Assembly (NCBI RefSeq): GCF_015482585.1
Contig: NZ_CP049742.1
Span: 1,629,277 to 1,693,276, forward strand
Origin: Mangrovibacillus cuniculi
GTDB lineage: Bacteria > Bacillota > Bacilli > Bacillales > R1DC41
DNA: 64,000 nt
Direction: 5' to 3'
Shown here: piece by piece, positions 1 through 8,323 of the stretch
Numbering within the stretch: the stretch's first letter is position 1
Layout: each line of letters begins with the position of its first letter
The notes under the pieces: generated by a model
Database searches by the model: none
Seen by the model: only the letters and a program-made list of their open reading frames with translations
What the model was told of the DNA's origin: nothing
Program-made: the position numbers and the translations under genes

Positions 1-557
1 TTATTATCATATGTTTCTAATGTGTAACGTGCCTCATAATTTGATCTCTTATAGTTCTGAAATTCTATCTCATATACTTTACCTTGTTGATCTTCTATTA
101 CCCCATAGTCATACTTAGTCAAAATTGGGGTCCAATTTTCTCTCTCAGGGTGATTTTCATTCAATAAATGTATATGCTTTTGCTTCAATTCTTTGATTGT
201 TTTACCACCCAAAGAATGTATTTTCATCCCTACCTTTAGTGTATTTTCTGAGGATATCTCTGTAATATAAAGAACTTCTTCATAACGCCTAACTTTAAAT
301 CCCTTATGTACATTTTTGACTGGATGAATGTTCATATCTTTAAAAGATATATGATGATCTTCATAATTCCGTAAGTAACTTTGTACGAACTCTACAAACT
401 GCTCTCTGGAAATTCTAGATGAACTATTTAATTTTATTATTTCTTCTGAATACTCTGTGGAGGTAGTAGCGCTCTGTTTATCTCTACAGCCTGCATAATC
501 ATTTTCCATAATAGAAACAATTTCGTAAAAAATATGTATCACTATTCTATCCCTCAT
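1..557 (-). CDS. Partial S41-family peptidase-like protein (3' end outside window)
   Basis: An open frame runs leftwards off the window edge, so only about the first 185 residues are seen. The N-terminal part (FYEIVSIMENDYAG near residues 10-22, then YLRNYEDHHISF near 61-72) resembles the helical lead-in of Bacillus S41/C-terminal-processing peptidases. A PDZ-like stretch (KVGMKIHSLGGKTIKEL, about residues 108-124) follows. The catalytic Ser/Lys region would lie outside the window, so protease function is inferred. The first ATG is at 557, but a GTG at 542 has the better ribosome site (GAGGGAT just upstream) and may be the true start. No partner gene is visible. Confidence 0.55.
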   Translation of the reverse strand, partial: MRDRIVIHIFYEIVSIMENDYAGCRDKQSATTSTEYSEEIIKLNSSSRISREQFVEFVQSYLRNYEDHHISFKDMNIHPVKNVHKGFKVRRYEEVLYITEISSENTLKVGMKIHSLGGKTIKELKQKHIHLLNENHPERENWTPILTKYDYGVIEDQQGKVYEIEFQNYKRSNYEARYTLETYDN

Positions 558-843
558 TTCTTTGCTAATGTAAATTGCTATGTAAAGTGATAAAAATATT
601 TATTTATTAAAATGTTTTAAGATTAGAAGGAGTACTTATAATACATTCTACATAGCAGGATCGAAACCACTGATAGTAACCTTGCAAAAAAATAAGTAAT
701 CAAAACTTAGGAAAACTTCATCACAAGAAGATATCATTTCTCTTTTATTCCAATTGTTTTGTACTTACTAGTATTAGTATATTATGTTAAAGTAATTATA
801 TGGAAAAATAATACTATGATCTCAGATGAGAGGGATGTTAGAA
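558..843. other. AT-rich intergenic region
   Basis: This gap separates the divergent S41-like gene and the 4-TM protein gene. It holds a TATAAT hexamer at about 637-642 but no convincing -35 partner. I see no hairpin, repeat or small gene with a ribosome site. Confidence 0.4.
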
Positions 844-1326
844 ATGAAAAAACTTATTCAGTTCGGCCTTACCATATCTTTTTTACTCTTTTTCCTACTC
901 GTCAGTCTCTATGAAGGATCGGAATTACTACAAAACCCTTTTGAATGGGGAAGCTCAACACCAATTACCAATCTATTTCATAAAGAAATTACAGACTCAG
1001 AGCAACTATCAAGCCTAGACTTTTTCTTTTATGCATTAAAATTCAAACCTACCTATCCAATACTCGTTATGCTTACCGCTATCTATTTAATCTTCTTAGT
1101 AGGCAGACAACTAGTAAAACATAACAATCTACGTTTTCGTTATTTTTCCATATTATTCTCTACATTGCTTTTAATAATTGGCGTTTTTTCACTCGGTTCC
1201 ACTACTGCAGGAGCCCAACTAGCAGCAAAAGTACTCCTAGTTACTTCCATGCTCACCTTTGGAATAATCGCATTACAAATTTTTCTTCCCAATAAAACAA
1301 ATCGTATAGTCAGAAACCTTTTATAA
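844..1326 (+). CDS. Unrecognised membrane protein with four predicted TM segments
   Basis: The 160-residue product is strongly hydrophobic, with four likely membrane helices: near residues 3-22, after FKPTYP in the middle, after FRYFS, and at AAKVLLVTSMLTF near the end. The ATG at 844 is preferred over an in-frame ATG at 826 because GAGGG at 829-833 sits at normal spacing before 844. The gene stands alone, with a hairpin terminator right after the stop. I do not recognise the family. A small integral membrane protein is all the sequence supports. Confidence 0.7.
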   Translation: MKKLIQFGLTISFLLFFLLVSLYEGSELLQNPFEWGSSTPITNLFHKEITDSEQLSSLDFFFYALKFKPTYPILVMLTAIYLIFLVGRQLVKHNNLRFRYFSILFSTLLLIIGVFSLGSTTAGAQLAAKVLLVTSMLTFGIIALQIFLPNKTNRIVRNLL

Positions 1327-1354
1327 AAAAGAGCTAACCCTCAGCTCTTTTTTA
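1326..1354. terminator. Bidirectional terminator between 4-TM gene and GNAT gene
   Basis: AAAAGAGCT pairs with AGCTCTTTT around a short loop, giving A- and T-tracts on both sides. It serves the two convergent genes. Confidence 0.8.
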
Positions 1355-1855
1355 TAGGCTCCACCCATACACCAGCTCCGTAACTTTCACCCCAGCAATC
1401 TCGTCTTCCAATGAATCTATCACTTTTCCACCTAATGCTTCATAAAACTTACACGCGGTGTTACCCTCTAAGACCATTACCAACACAGCCGAATAACCAT
1501 TATCCTTAAAGCCATTCACTAAATTCTGCACTAATAGCTTTCCTAAGCCTAATCCTTGCACCTCTTCTAACAAATAAATCGCATACAACTCCGCATCATG
1601 TTCTTTGTAATTACCGCTGCGTTCCTTTCCTCCAGAAGCAAAACCAACAATCTTGCCATTTGGATCTTCTACAACATAGATACCTCCTAGAGGAATTGCC
1701 CCCTCCCAAAGCGGTACTCTCTTTTCATACGTTAATGAATCTAAATAACTATCTGGTAAGAATCCTTTGTACGTAGTTTTCCAACTATTTACGTGAACCT
1801 TTGCTATACAAATTGCATCTTTTTTCACAGCAGATCTCACAATAAAATTTTGCAT
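1352..1855 (-). CDS. GNAT-family N-acetyltransferase
   Basis: The 167-residue protein is a single GNAT domain. The acetyl-CoA-binding motif A is clear: LLEEVQGLGLGKLLV, with Q100-G101-x-G103-x-G105. The motif-B-like segment EGNTACKFYEALGG follows near residues 130-143. The substrate cannot be read from the sequence; family members acetylate amines on small molecules or proteins. It converges on the 4-TM gene and shares its terminator. It appears monocistronic, as the SDR gene upstream on the same strand has its own terminator. Confidence 0.9.
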   Translation of the reverse strand: MQNFIVRSAVKKDAICIAKVHVNSWKTTYKGFLPDSYLDSLTYEKRVPLWEGAIPLGGIYVVEDPNGKIVGFASGGKERSGNYKEHDAELYAIYLLEEVQGLGLGKLLVQNLVNGFKDNGYSAVLVMVLEGNTACKFYEALGGKVIDSLEDEIAGVKVTELVYGWSL

Positions 1856-1922
1856 AATAGGAAAAATACTCCTTTCATACTTTCGTTTAGAAAATTATAA
1901 CAGTTTTAGTTATGGATATGTA

Positions 1923-1956
1923 AAAAAGACCAACTTTATTAGAAGTTAGTCTTTTT
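1923..1956 (-). terminator. Terminator of the SDR gene
   Basis: On the minus strand an AAGACTAACTT / AAGTTGGTCTT type stem ends in a T-run just past the SDR stop codon. Confidence 0.8.
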
Positions 1957-1964
1957 AAGCTCAG

Positions 1965-2891
1965 TTATTTAGATTCTATGTCAAATCGCATCCCAACAAG
2001 TTCTTCCGAAACCGTCCACAGCCTCTCCATAACATCCCTACTACCCGCAGAAGCATGTGGAGTTTCTAGAGCAGGATAACCCTTTCTGTTCCCAGCACCA
2101 TTCGGACCGATATATTCTCCACCTTTTATCGTTGAACTTGTCGCAGCGTACAAAGTCGGTAATGCACCCATTTCCGCCGATTGAGAAAACAACGGTAATA
2201 ATAAATTAATAAACCAAGTCGCCTTCTCTCTTCCAAAACGGAATAAATTCGTGGAAGAGATTCCTGGATGACAGGCAACGCTTTTTATATCTACTCCCGC
2301 TTCCTTAAACTTTTCATCCAACGCTAAAGCAAAATACAAATTAGCTAACTTACTTTGACCATAAAACTTAGATGCCTTATACCCTTTTTCTCCATGTAAA
2401 TTATCAAAATAAATGTGAGCACCACGATGAGCAATCGAACTTAATGTAATTACTCGTGCACCTGGTGTTTTCTTTAATACAGGAATCAGATGTGCCGTTA
2501 ACGCAAAATGACCTAAATGATTCGTGCCAAATTGCAACTCAAATCCATCTTTTGTTTTAGAATATGGCGGGAACATCACACCTGCATTATTAATCAACAA
2601 ATCTAACTGCTCGAAGCGTTGTTGAAATTCCTCTGAAAATTCCTTCACGCTTAGCAGATCTCCTAGATCTAATTGCATCACGGTTAACTGAGAAGAATTA
2701 TTTATATTTGTTTTTTCCAGCAGCTCAATTTTTGCTTCTTCCCCTTTTTGCACATTTCTAACAGCTAAAATAACATGTGCACCTTTTAAGATTAGTGCTT
2801 TTGCTGTTTCTAAACCTAAGCCGCTATTTGCACCAGTAATGATAGCTACCTTATTCTCTATCCCATTCATCTCTTCCAAGTTCCACTTCAT
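1965..2891 (-). CDS. Short-chain dehydrogenase/reductase (retinol-dehydrogenase-like SDR)
   Basis: This is a 308-residue classical SDR. The Rossmann cofactor motif TGANSGLG is at about residues 19-26, NNAG at about 101-104, and the active site has the SS pair near 151-152 with YGQSK (Tyr about 177, Lys about 181). The long C-terminal part after HPGISSTNLFR resembles the retinol dehydrogenase/WW-domain oxidoreductase branch, which usually uses NADP(H). The start at 2891 is chosen because GGAG lies 8 bases upstream; an in-frame ATG at 2954 has no good site. The substrate is unknown. Confidence 0.88.
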   Translation of the reverse strand: MKWNLEEMNGIENKVAIITGANSGLGLETAKALILKGAHVILAVRNVQKGEEAKIELLEKTNINNSSQLTVMQLDLGDLLSVKEFSEEFQQRFEQLDLLINNAGVMFPPYSKTKDGFELQFGTNHLGHFALTAHLIPVLKKTPGARVITLSSIAHRGAHIYFDNLHGEKGYKASKFYGQSKLANLYFALALDEKFKEAGVDIKSVACHPGISSTNLFRFGREKATWFINLLLPLFSQSAEMGALPTLYAATSSTIKGGEYIGPNGAGNRKGYPALETPHASAGSRDVMERLWTVSEELVGMRFDIESK

Positions 2892-3046
2892 GAAAATCAC
2901 TCCAATTTCTACACTTATAAAACCTAGTTTACTTAAATCCGACTTAGGTGTCATTTTTAAAGCTTTTCATTAGGAGATAAATTCATTGGAAAAAACAAGA
3001 AAATTAAATATACTTAAGATAACTATTACTCTGAGGAGGAAGTAAA

Positions 3047-3520
3047 ATAAAAAAATTGCTTTTCGTATTCCTTGTAGCTATCTCACTTACTGCATGTAAA
3101 GCTGATAACACTTGGACACCAAACGAAAATCACTTAGTGGAACATTTAGAAGCTCTTGGATATGATGCAATCTCCTTAGAATCAACGAAAGAAATAACAT
3201 TTACAGAACAAAACTTATCCCTTCTTCCACATCAACAACTATGGGCTATACAAACAGAAGAAGTAACACCTTATTTAAATAAATCACTAAAAATGTATTC
3301 CTTTGTGGTTAAAGGCCATCCCTTAGATCATTCATATGGAATGGTAACTACGGAAGTTGGACTGTTAGTAGATGCAAACAACATCATTGGTGGCTGGTCA
3401 TTCCCAATGGAAAAGAACAACAGTCTAAGCGGCTCCTATTATTCCTTGAATGGATTAACAGCAGAAGAAGTACAAACAAATTATCCGGCTTGGCAAAAAG
3501 AGTGGAATGAAAAATACTAG
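3047..3520 (+). CDS. Putative lipoprotein, apparent ATA start
   Basis: The product is about 157 residues with a lipoprotein signal: Lys-Lys, a hydrophobic core, then the lipobox ISLTAC. The mature part has no family I recognise. The first conventional start is a TTG at 3056, but reading from an ATA at 3047 gives the standard M-K-K-L signal start, and the strong GGAGG near 3034-3040 is about 7 bases before that ATA and about 16 before the TTG. Either the gene uses ATA, an ATG has mutated to ATA, or the poorly spaced TTG is used. It lies alone between the SDR and Dps-like genes. Confidence 0.7.
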   Translation: MKKLLFVFLVAISLTACKADNTWTPNENHLVEHLEALGYDAISLESTKEITFTEQNLSLLPHQQLWAIQTEEVTPYLNKSLKMYSFVVKGHPLDHSYGMVTTEVGLLVDANNIIGGWSFPMEKNNSLSGSYYSLNGLTAEEVQTNYPAWQKEWNEKY

Positions 3521-3607
3521 AAGTCTTTACGATTTAAATTTTAAATGATTTTTCTTGCTAGAAAGGGGAAGGCTACTGATGAAAATAAATGTTAGGAGGC
3601 TTTCCCC

Positions 3608-4297
3608 ATGGAACACCATCAAGATCATGCAAGAAATGAATTTTTGTTAAACAAGATGGGCTTTGATCCATCTATGCCAGGACACGAGCAAAGTAAAGAA
3701 ATGATTCTTCGTCAAGAACCAAGAACAGTAAGAGAAACAGGTAGCGGTATTAGTTTAGACAGAGACAAACGTCTAGAAATCGGTCTACATTTAGACGAAC
3801 ATTTATGTGCATTTAACGTCGCTTTGCACCAATATACTAAACACCACTGGTTAACTGAGGGTGCAGAGTCTTTTGGAAGCTTACATCACATTTTAGATGA
3901 GCACGTTGACGTAACAAAGAAACATATTGACCAAGTTGGAGAACGCGTTGCAAGACTTGGAGTAGTTCCTACAGCTCACCCAGTTACTCAGCATGCTCTT
4001 TCTTATATTAAACACGAGCCAGAAGGACGTTACACGATGCGTGACTTCCTACGTAACGATTTAGAGCACGAATTAAAGATTCAATTAATGTTGCGCAAAA
4101 CAATTGATCGCGCACATGAGTTTAAAGACTTTGGAACAGTACAAGTCCTAGAAGAAATTTTATTAAAGCGTGAAGACTTAGGCTACCATTTATGGTCTCT
4201 ATTAGAAGATGATTCACTAGTACGCGGTATGAATCATTTCTTCGAAGGCGGAGATGACGTAGCATCCAATCGTCCATTAAATCCTAAATTGAATTAA
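3608..4297 (+). CDS. Dps-like ferritin-family protein, extended form
   Basis: The 229-residue protein has a four-helix ferritin-like core from about residue 58 to 205, including HLDEHLCAFNVALHQYTKHHW and SLHHILDEHVDVTKKHIDQVGERVARLG, which match the Dps ferroxidase-site helices. Dps proteins form dodecamers that oxidise and store iron and shield DNA during starvation or peroxide stress. It is much longer than the usual 145-170 residues, with an extra N-terminal stretch of about 55 residues and a short tail. A TAGGAGG ribosome site fixes the start. It is monocistronic with its own terminator. Confidence 0.85.
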   Translation: MEHHQDHARNEFLLNKMGFDPSMPGHEQSKEMILRQEPRTVRETGSGISLDRDKRLEIGLHLDEHLCAFNVALHQYTKHHWLTEGAESFGSLHHILDEHVDVTKKHIDQVGERVARLGVVPTAHPVTQHALSYIKHEPEGRYTMRDFLRNDLEHELKIQLMLRKTIDRAHEFKDFGTVQVLEEILLKREDLGYHLWSLLEDDSLVRGMNHFFEGGDDVASNRPLNPKLN

Positions 4298-4304
4298 GAT
4301 GGTA

Positions 4305-4342
4305 AAAAAATACCCTCTGCAATTATTGCAGAGGGCGTTTTT
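4305..4342. terminator. Terminator of the Dps-like gene (also faces yrhC)
   Basis: CCCTCTGCAA and TTGCAGAGGG form a perfect 10-bp stem flanked by an A-run and a T-run, so it can act in both directions. Confidence 0.85.
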
Positions 4343-4568
4343 ATGACGAAGCATTATCAATAAATTTCTTATATTTACGAGCTTTCAAAAAGTAAAGTGT
4401 ACTTCCACATAGGCTCAAAAAGGAAATAATCATATACGCTAGCTGTTGAGTAGATGTTCTAGTCTCCATAGGCAATAACGCGCCAAGAAAGAACATTGCT
4501 CCAATCGCTAACAACACAATACCAAAGTGACGGTAATCTTTCACTTTTCCTTGCCAATTCTTCAACAT
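4341..4568 (-). CDS. yrhC: YrhC-family small membrane protein
   Basis: This is a protein of about 75 residues with two predicted membrane helices (around HFGIVLLAIGAMFFLGALL and AYMIISFLSLCGSTLYFL) and a basic C-terminus. Size, topology and position directly after mccB match YrhC of B. subtilis, whose function is unknown. It is the last gene of the yrrT-mtnN-mccA-mccB operon. Several starts are close together (GTG 4577, ATG 4571, ATG 4568); AAGGGG is best spaced for the ATGs at 4571 or 4568. Confidence 0.82.
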   Translation of the reverse strand: MLKNWQGKVKDYRHFGIVLLAIGAMFFLGALLPMETRTSTQQLAYMIISFLSLCGSTLYFLKARKYKKFIDNASS

Positions 4569-4639
4569 CATTACCACCCCTTACTATAGTACTAGTGTAA
4601 CATAGTAAGAGAAACATTCCGTTTGGTAATAACTAGAAC

Positions 4640-5776
4640 TTACGCTTCAAAAGCATGCTTTAAATCTTCAATTAAATCCTCTACATCTTCTAATCCGACA
4701 GAAATACGAACCAATCCATCCGTAATTCCTAACTCTGCACGACGCTCAGCAGGGATAGATGCATGTGTCATTTGAGCTGGTAAAGAAATCAAGCTTTCTA
4801 CCGCTCCTAAACTTTCTGCTAACGTGAAATATTTAGTAGAACGTAACACTTGCTCTGCTTTTTCTTTACTTCCAACATCAAAAGAAACCATACCACCGAA
4901 TCCAGTTGCTTGTTTCTTCGCTACCTCATGACCTACATGAGATTCTAGTCCCGGATAATAAATAGTAGATACTAATGGATGTTCCTGTAAGAAATCAACA
5001 ATCGTTTTCGTATTCTCTTCAATCTCTTCCATACGAATACCTAACGTCTTAATACCACGGATCAATAACCAGGAATCTTGAGGTCCAAGAACGCCTCCAG
5101 TAGAGTTTTGAACAAAATGTAGATCTTCCGCTAGCTTTTTCGTTGCTACAACCACTAAACCAGCTACCACATCAGAGTGACCGCCAATGTACTTTGTTGC
5201 AGAGTGAAGGACAATGTCTGCACCTAATGCAATTGGATTTTGCCAATATGGCGTGCTGAACGTATTATCCACTACTAGCAGTAAATTTTGCTCTTTTGTG
5301 AAAGCTGCTACTTCTGCAATATCCGTAATTTTCAGTAATGGATTTGTTGGTGTCTCTAAATAAACCATTTTTGTGTTTTCTTGAACAGCTGCTTTCACTT
5401 CATCTAGATTACTAGTATCAACAAGAGTAGATTCAATTCCAAAGCGGTTCAACACTTTTGACATCACACGATATGTTCCACCATACACATCATCCGTCAT
5501 AATAATATGGTCACCAGCATCTAATAGCATTACTACTGCCGTTACTGCCGCCATACCAGATCCGAAAGCGAAACCAGCTTCTCCGCCTTCTAGATCCTTA
5601 ATTAACTCCTCTAAAGCAAAACGAGTTGGGTTTCCTGTGCGAGAATACTCATAGCCTTTATGCTTTCCTACTTCTTCTTGCTTGTACGTACTAACCTGAT
5701 AGATTGGTACACTAACTGCACCAGTATGTTCGTCTCCTACAATACCACCATGAATTAATTGTGTTTTTTTACGCAT
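4640..5776 (-). CDS. mccB: Cystathionine gamma-lyase / homocysteine gamma-lyase MccB
   Basis: The 378-residue protein is a fold-type I PLP enzyme of the Cys/Met metabolism family. The PLP lysine is in HSATKYIGGHSDV (Lys about 195) and the family's SRTGNPTR motif is near residue 46. It cleaves cystathionine to cysteine, the second step of reverse transsulfuration from methionine. Its ribosome site GGAGG lies inside the end of mccA, and the two genes overlap at TAATATG, indicating coupled translation. An in-frame ATG at 5794 is rejected because it lies before this site. The upstream CymR-type box suggests sulfur control. Confidence 0.95.
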   Translation of the reverse strand: MRKKTQLIHGGIVGDEHTGAVSVPIYQVSTYKQEEVGKHKGYEYSRTGNPTRFALEELIKDLEGGEAGFAFGSGMAAVTAVVMLLDAGDHIIMTDDVYGGTYRVMSKVLNRFGIESTLVDTSNLDEVKAAVQENTKMVYLETPTNPLLKITDIAEVAAFTKEQNLLLVVDNTFSTPYWQNPIALGADIVLHSATKYIGGHSDVVAGLVVVATKKLAEDLHFVQNSTGGVLGPQDSWLLIRGIKTLGIRMEEIEENTKTIVDFLQEHPLVSTIYYPGLESHVGHEVAKKQATGFGGMVSFDVGSKEKAEQVLRSTKYFTLAESLGAVESLISLPAQMTHASIPAERRAELGITDGLVRISVGLEDVEDLIEDLKHAFEA

Positions 5777-5777
5777 A

Positions 5778-6701
5778 TTATATTCCTCCTTCATAAATTT
5801 TCTTGCTTAAGTATCGTTCACTTGAATCCGGGAAAATGGTCACGATATTCGTACCGGCTGGTGATTTTTCCGCCTCCAATAACGCAGCATGTAACGCAGC
5901 TCCAGAAGAACTTCCTACTAATAGACCTTCTTTTAAAGCCAATTCTTTTACTCTATCAAAAGCATCCACGTCTAAAACGGTATGGATTGCATCAAAATTC
6001 CCTTTATCCATAAACGGAGGAAAAAACTCCATTCCAATACCTTCTGTTTTATGAGGACCAGACTCCCCACCATTTAAAATAGAGCCTTCAGGTTCGACGA
6101 TTACTGTTTTTATAGCCGAATTCTTTTCTTTTAGGAACTGAGCTGTTCCCTGGAACGTTCCACCTGACCCAGCACCAGCTACAAACGTGGAGATTTGTCC
6201 ATCTAGTTGTTCCCAAAGCTCAGGACCTAACGTTTTATAATACGTTCTAGGGTTAGCAGCGTTATGAAATTGTTGTGGACTGTAAGAGTTAGGAATCTCA
6301 TTCAATAACTCTTTTGCTTTCGCAATAGCTCCTTTAATCCCTTCGGATGTTGGCGTGTGTACAATTTTCGCACCTAGCGCTTTCATCAAATCTTGCTTTT
6401 CTATACTGAACTTCTCTGGAACACAGAAGATTACGTTCAAATCAAATGGAATGGCTGCTAAAGCTAAACCGATTCCAGTGTTTCCTGCAGTCGGCTCTAT
6501 GATGGTAGAACCTGCTGAGATGACACCTCTTTCAAATGCATCTTCTAGCAGTTCTTTTCCAAGCCTATCTTTTACACTTCCACCTGGATTAAAGCTTTCT
6601 AACTTCGCAAATAATCGTACCCCTTCTGGTAAAGTAAATTGCGTTACCTCTACTACAGGTGTTTGACCAATCATCTCATGGATATTACGATATACTTTCA
6701 T
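5778..6701 (-). CDS. mccA: O-acetylserine-dependent cystathionine beta-synthase MccA
   Basis: The 307-residue protein is a fold-type II PLP enzyme of the cysteine synthase/CBS family. The PLP lysine is Lys44 in NPGGSVKDR, and EPTAGNTGIGLA binds the substrate carboxylate. It lacks the CBS regulatory domains of eukaryotic enzymes, as in B. subtilis MccA, which joins homocysteine and O-acetylserine to cystathionine. It lies between mtnN and mccB, so the operon recycles S-adenosylhomocysteine sulfur to cysteine. An 88-base gap before it holds a weak hairpin that may reduce read-through from mtnN. Confidence 0.95.
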   Translation of the reverse strand: MKVYRNIHEMIGQTPVVEVTQFTLPEGVRLFAKLESFNPGGSVKDRLGKELLEDAFERGVISAGSTIIEPTAGNTGIGLALAAIPFDLNVIFCVPEKFSIEKQDLMKALGAKIVHTPTSEGIKGAIAKAKELLNEIPNSYSPQQFHNAANPRTYYKTLGPELWEQLDGQISTFVAGAGSGGTFQGTAQFLKEKNSAIKTVIVEPEGSILNGGESGPHKTEGIGMEFFPPFMDKGNFDAIHTVLDVDAFDRVKELALKEGLLVGSSSGAALHAALLEAEKSPAGTNIVTIFPDSSERYLSKKIYEGGI

Positions 6702-6729
6702 CTCACCAATCCCCTCCCTACATTACATA

Positions 6730-6768
6730 GCAAAAGTCTGCCACTTCGATCATGACAGACTTATACGA
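6730..6768 (-). promoter_or_regulatory. Hairpin between mtnN and mccA (weak terminator or attenuator)
   Basis: On the minus strand AAGTCTGTCA pairs with TGGCAGACTT and is followed by only four T. It may act as an inefficient terminator or RNA-processing site that sets mccAB below mtnN. This is inference from the fold. Confidence 0.4.
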
Positions 6769-6789
6769 TTGTCTTTTTTCCGACTCTTT

Positions 6790-7485
6790 TTATGCTAAAC
6801 GTTGTACGATTTTCGCTACAAGTTTTGCAGAATTCACCGCTGCTTTCTCTAAGTATTGATCAAAAGAAACGTGTGATTCTTTTCCTGCTATATCTGATAA
6901 AGAACGAATGACAACGAAAGGGATGTTAAATTGATGTGCTACCTGTGCAATTGCTGCAGCTTCCATCTCTACTGCTTGGAGTTCAACAAATTTATCTTGA
7001 ATTGCTTCTACACGCTTCGGATCATTCATAAAGCTATCTCCAGTTGCGATAAGACCTTCCACAACTTGGATACCTTCCATTTCCGCAATGCTGTCTGCTG
7101 CTGCTTTTCGTAATAATTCGTTTGCTGTAAATGCTGCTGGCAAGTTAGGAACTTGACCATACTCATAGCCAAAAGCAGTAACATCTACATCATGATGACG
7201 CACTTCTGTAGAAATAACGACATCTCCTACTTCTAAAGAAGGATCAAATCCGCCAGCAGAACCTGTGTTAATTACTACAGAAGGTTTAAATTCTTGGAAA
7301 AGTACGGCAGTAGACATCGCAGCGTTAACTTTACCGATACCTGATTTCAACAAGACTACTTCTTTACCTTCTAACGTGCCTTTTGTGTATTCACTTCCGG
7401 CAATTGTCACCGTATCTGTGTTTGTCATTTGGTTACGTAAAATACTTACTTCTTCTTCCATTGCTCCGATGATGGCAATTGTCAT
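6790..7485 (-). CDS. mtnN: 5'-methylthioadenosine/S-adenosylhomocysteine nucleosidase
   Basis: The 231-residue protein begins with the conserved [11 protein letters not shown] segment of the MTA/SAH nucleosidase (PNP/UDP) family and has the conserved [13 protein letters not shown] and [10 protein letters not shown] motifs that hold the catalytic Glu and Asp. It hydrolyses MTA and SAH to adenine plus methylthioribose or S-ribosylhomocysteine, feeding methionine salvage and, through homocysteine, MccA. The start has GAGGG at good spacing. It is 14 bases after yrrT in the same operon. Confidence 0.96.
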   Translation of the reverse strand: MTIAIIGAMEEEVSILRNQMTNTDTVTIAGSEYTKGTLEGKEVVLLKSGIGKVNAAMSTAVLFQEFKPSVVINTGSAGGFDPSLEVGDVVISTEVRHHDVDVTAFGYEYGQVPNLPAAFTANELLRKAAADSIAEMEGIQVVEGLIATGDSFMNDPKRVEAIQDKFVELQAVEMEAAAIAQVAHQFNIPFVVIRSLSDIAGKESHVSFDQYLEKAAVNSAKLVAKIVQRLA

Positions 7486-7499
7486 GTAAATCCCTCTTT

Positions 7500-8138
7500 C
7501 TACTTTTTCGTCGCTTCCATCAGCCAGACAAAGTCGTTCATTTGAGTAAAATGAACATCAAAACCTCTAGCTACTAATGCACTTTGTAAGAAAGGGATTG
7601 TCGTGTAATACTCTCTTTCTAGGTCAGTGGCAAGATTGTGATAGCCTTTGTCTTTTGCTTCTTGAATCGCGTGTGCAAATGTTTCTTTTGATTCATACAT
7701 TGTATCTGCAAAGACTATTTTATCACCTTTACCTAGTATGTTGCTATAGCGATCAAACGCTTGTAATTTTTCATCATCTGTCAAGTGATGAAACGCATAC
7801 GTACTAACAATCGTGTTTACTTTTTCTTGAACAGAAAAGTGTAAGAAATCACCATCTACCATTTCTACAAACTTTCCAAGCTTCTTTTGAGCAATCGCTC
7901 TCATTTCTGGAGAAGGCTCCACACCGATCACTTGGTCCGCATATTTTAATAGTTTTAAAGATAAGTTTCCTGTACCAGTTCCAAATTCTAAAACAGTTCC
8001 ATTTGAACATTTGGCAACTGTCTCTAAGATCGTTTCATAGTCACGGAATACTTCTTCATATTCTTTGTCATGCCCTTGTACTGTTTCATCATACGTGTCA
8101 GCCCATTCTGTAAATAGATCTAAAAATTCTCTCCCCAT
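7500..8138 (-). CDS. yrrT: SAM-dependent methyltransferase YrrT
   Basis: This 212-residue class I methyltransferase has motif [13 protein letters not shown] near residues 49-60 and an acidic motif after GVEPSPEM. It heads the operon yrrT-mtnN-mccA-mccB-yrhC exactly as in B. subtilis, where its substrate is not established. Placement upstream of the SAH nucleosidase fits a role in methionine-to-cysteine conversion. AGAGG precedes the ATG, and a CymR-type box lies just upstream. Confidence 0.92.
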   Translation of the reverse strand: MGREFLDLFTEWADTYDETVQGHDKEYEEVFRDYETILETVAKCSNGTVLEFGTGTGNLSLKLLKYADQVIGVEPSPEMRAIAQKKLGKFVEMVDGDFLHFSVQEKVNTIVSTYAFHHLTDDEKLQAFDRYSNILGKGDKIVFADTMYESKETFAHAIQEAKDKGYHNLATDLEREYYTTIPFLQSALVARGFDVHFTQMNDFVWLMEATKK

Positions 8139-8167
8139 GAGATAACCTCTCTTCTTTCGTCATATAT

Positions 8168-8190
8168 AATAATTCCTATAAGTATAGTAT
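8168..8190 (-). promoter_or_regulatory. CymR-type operator upstream of yrrT
   Basis: On the minus strand the sequence ends in TTATAGGAATTA, which matches the conserved half of the known CymR box (RGGAATTA). It lies between a possible -35 (TTCATA) and -10 (TATTAT, 16-base spacer). CymR represses this operon in B. subtilis, and a cymR gene is present at 29 kb. Binding is inferred from the match. Confidence 0.65.
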
Positions 8191-8280
8191 GAATTAAAAA
8201 TAAAACTGTTCTTAACTTAACAGGGAGTAAGTATTTTTGTCAAATTAGTAGCTTCCAAGAGAGAGTAGGTAATTTTCTGA

Positions 8281-8323
8281 AAATGACAAAAAGAGCAGCT
8301 TAGCCGCTCTTTTTGTCATTTTT
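8281..8323. terminator. Terminator overlapping the end of yrrS
   Basis: A long palindrome (AAATGACAAAAAGAGC with GCTCTTTTTGTCATTT) surrounds a loop that contains the yrrS stop codon. It can work in both directions. Confidence 0.8.

Noticed and set aside
5759..6666. Plus-strand open frames over mccA
   Set aside because: They are antisense shadows of strong PLP-enzyme genes and have no ribosome sites.
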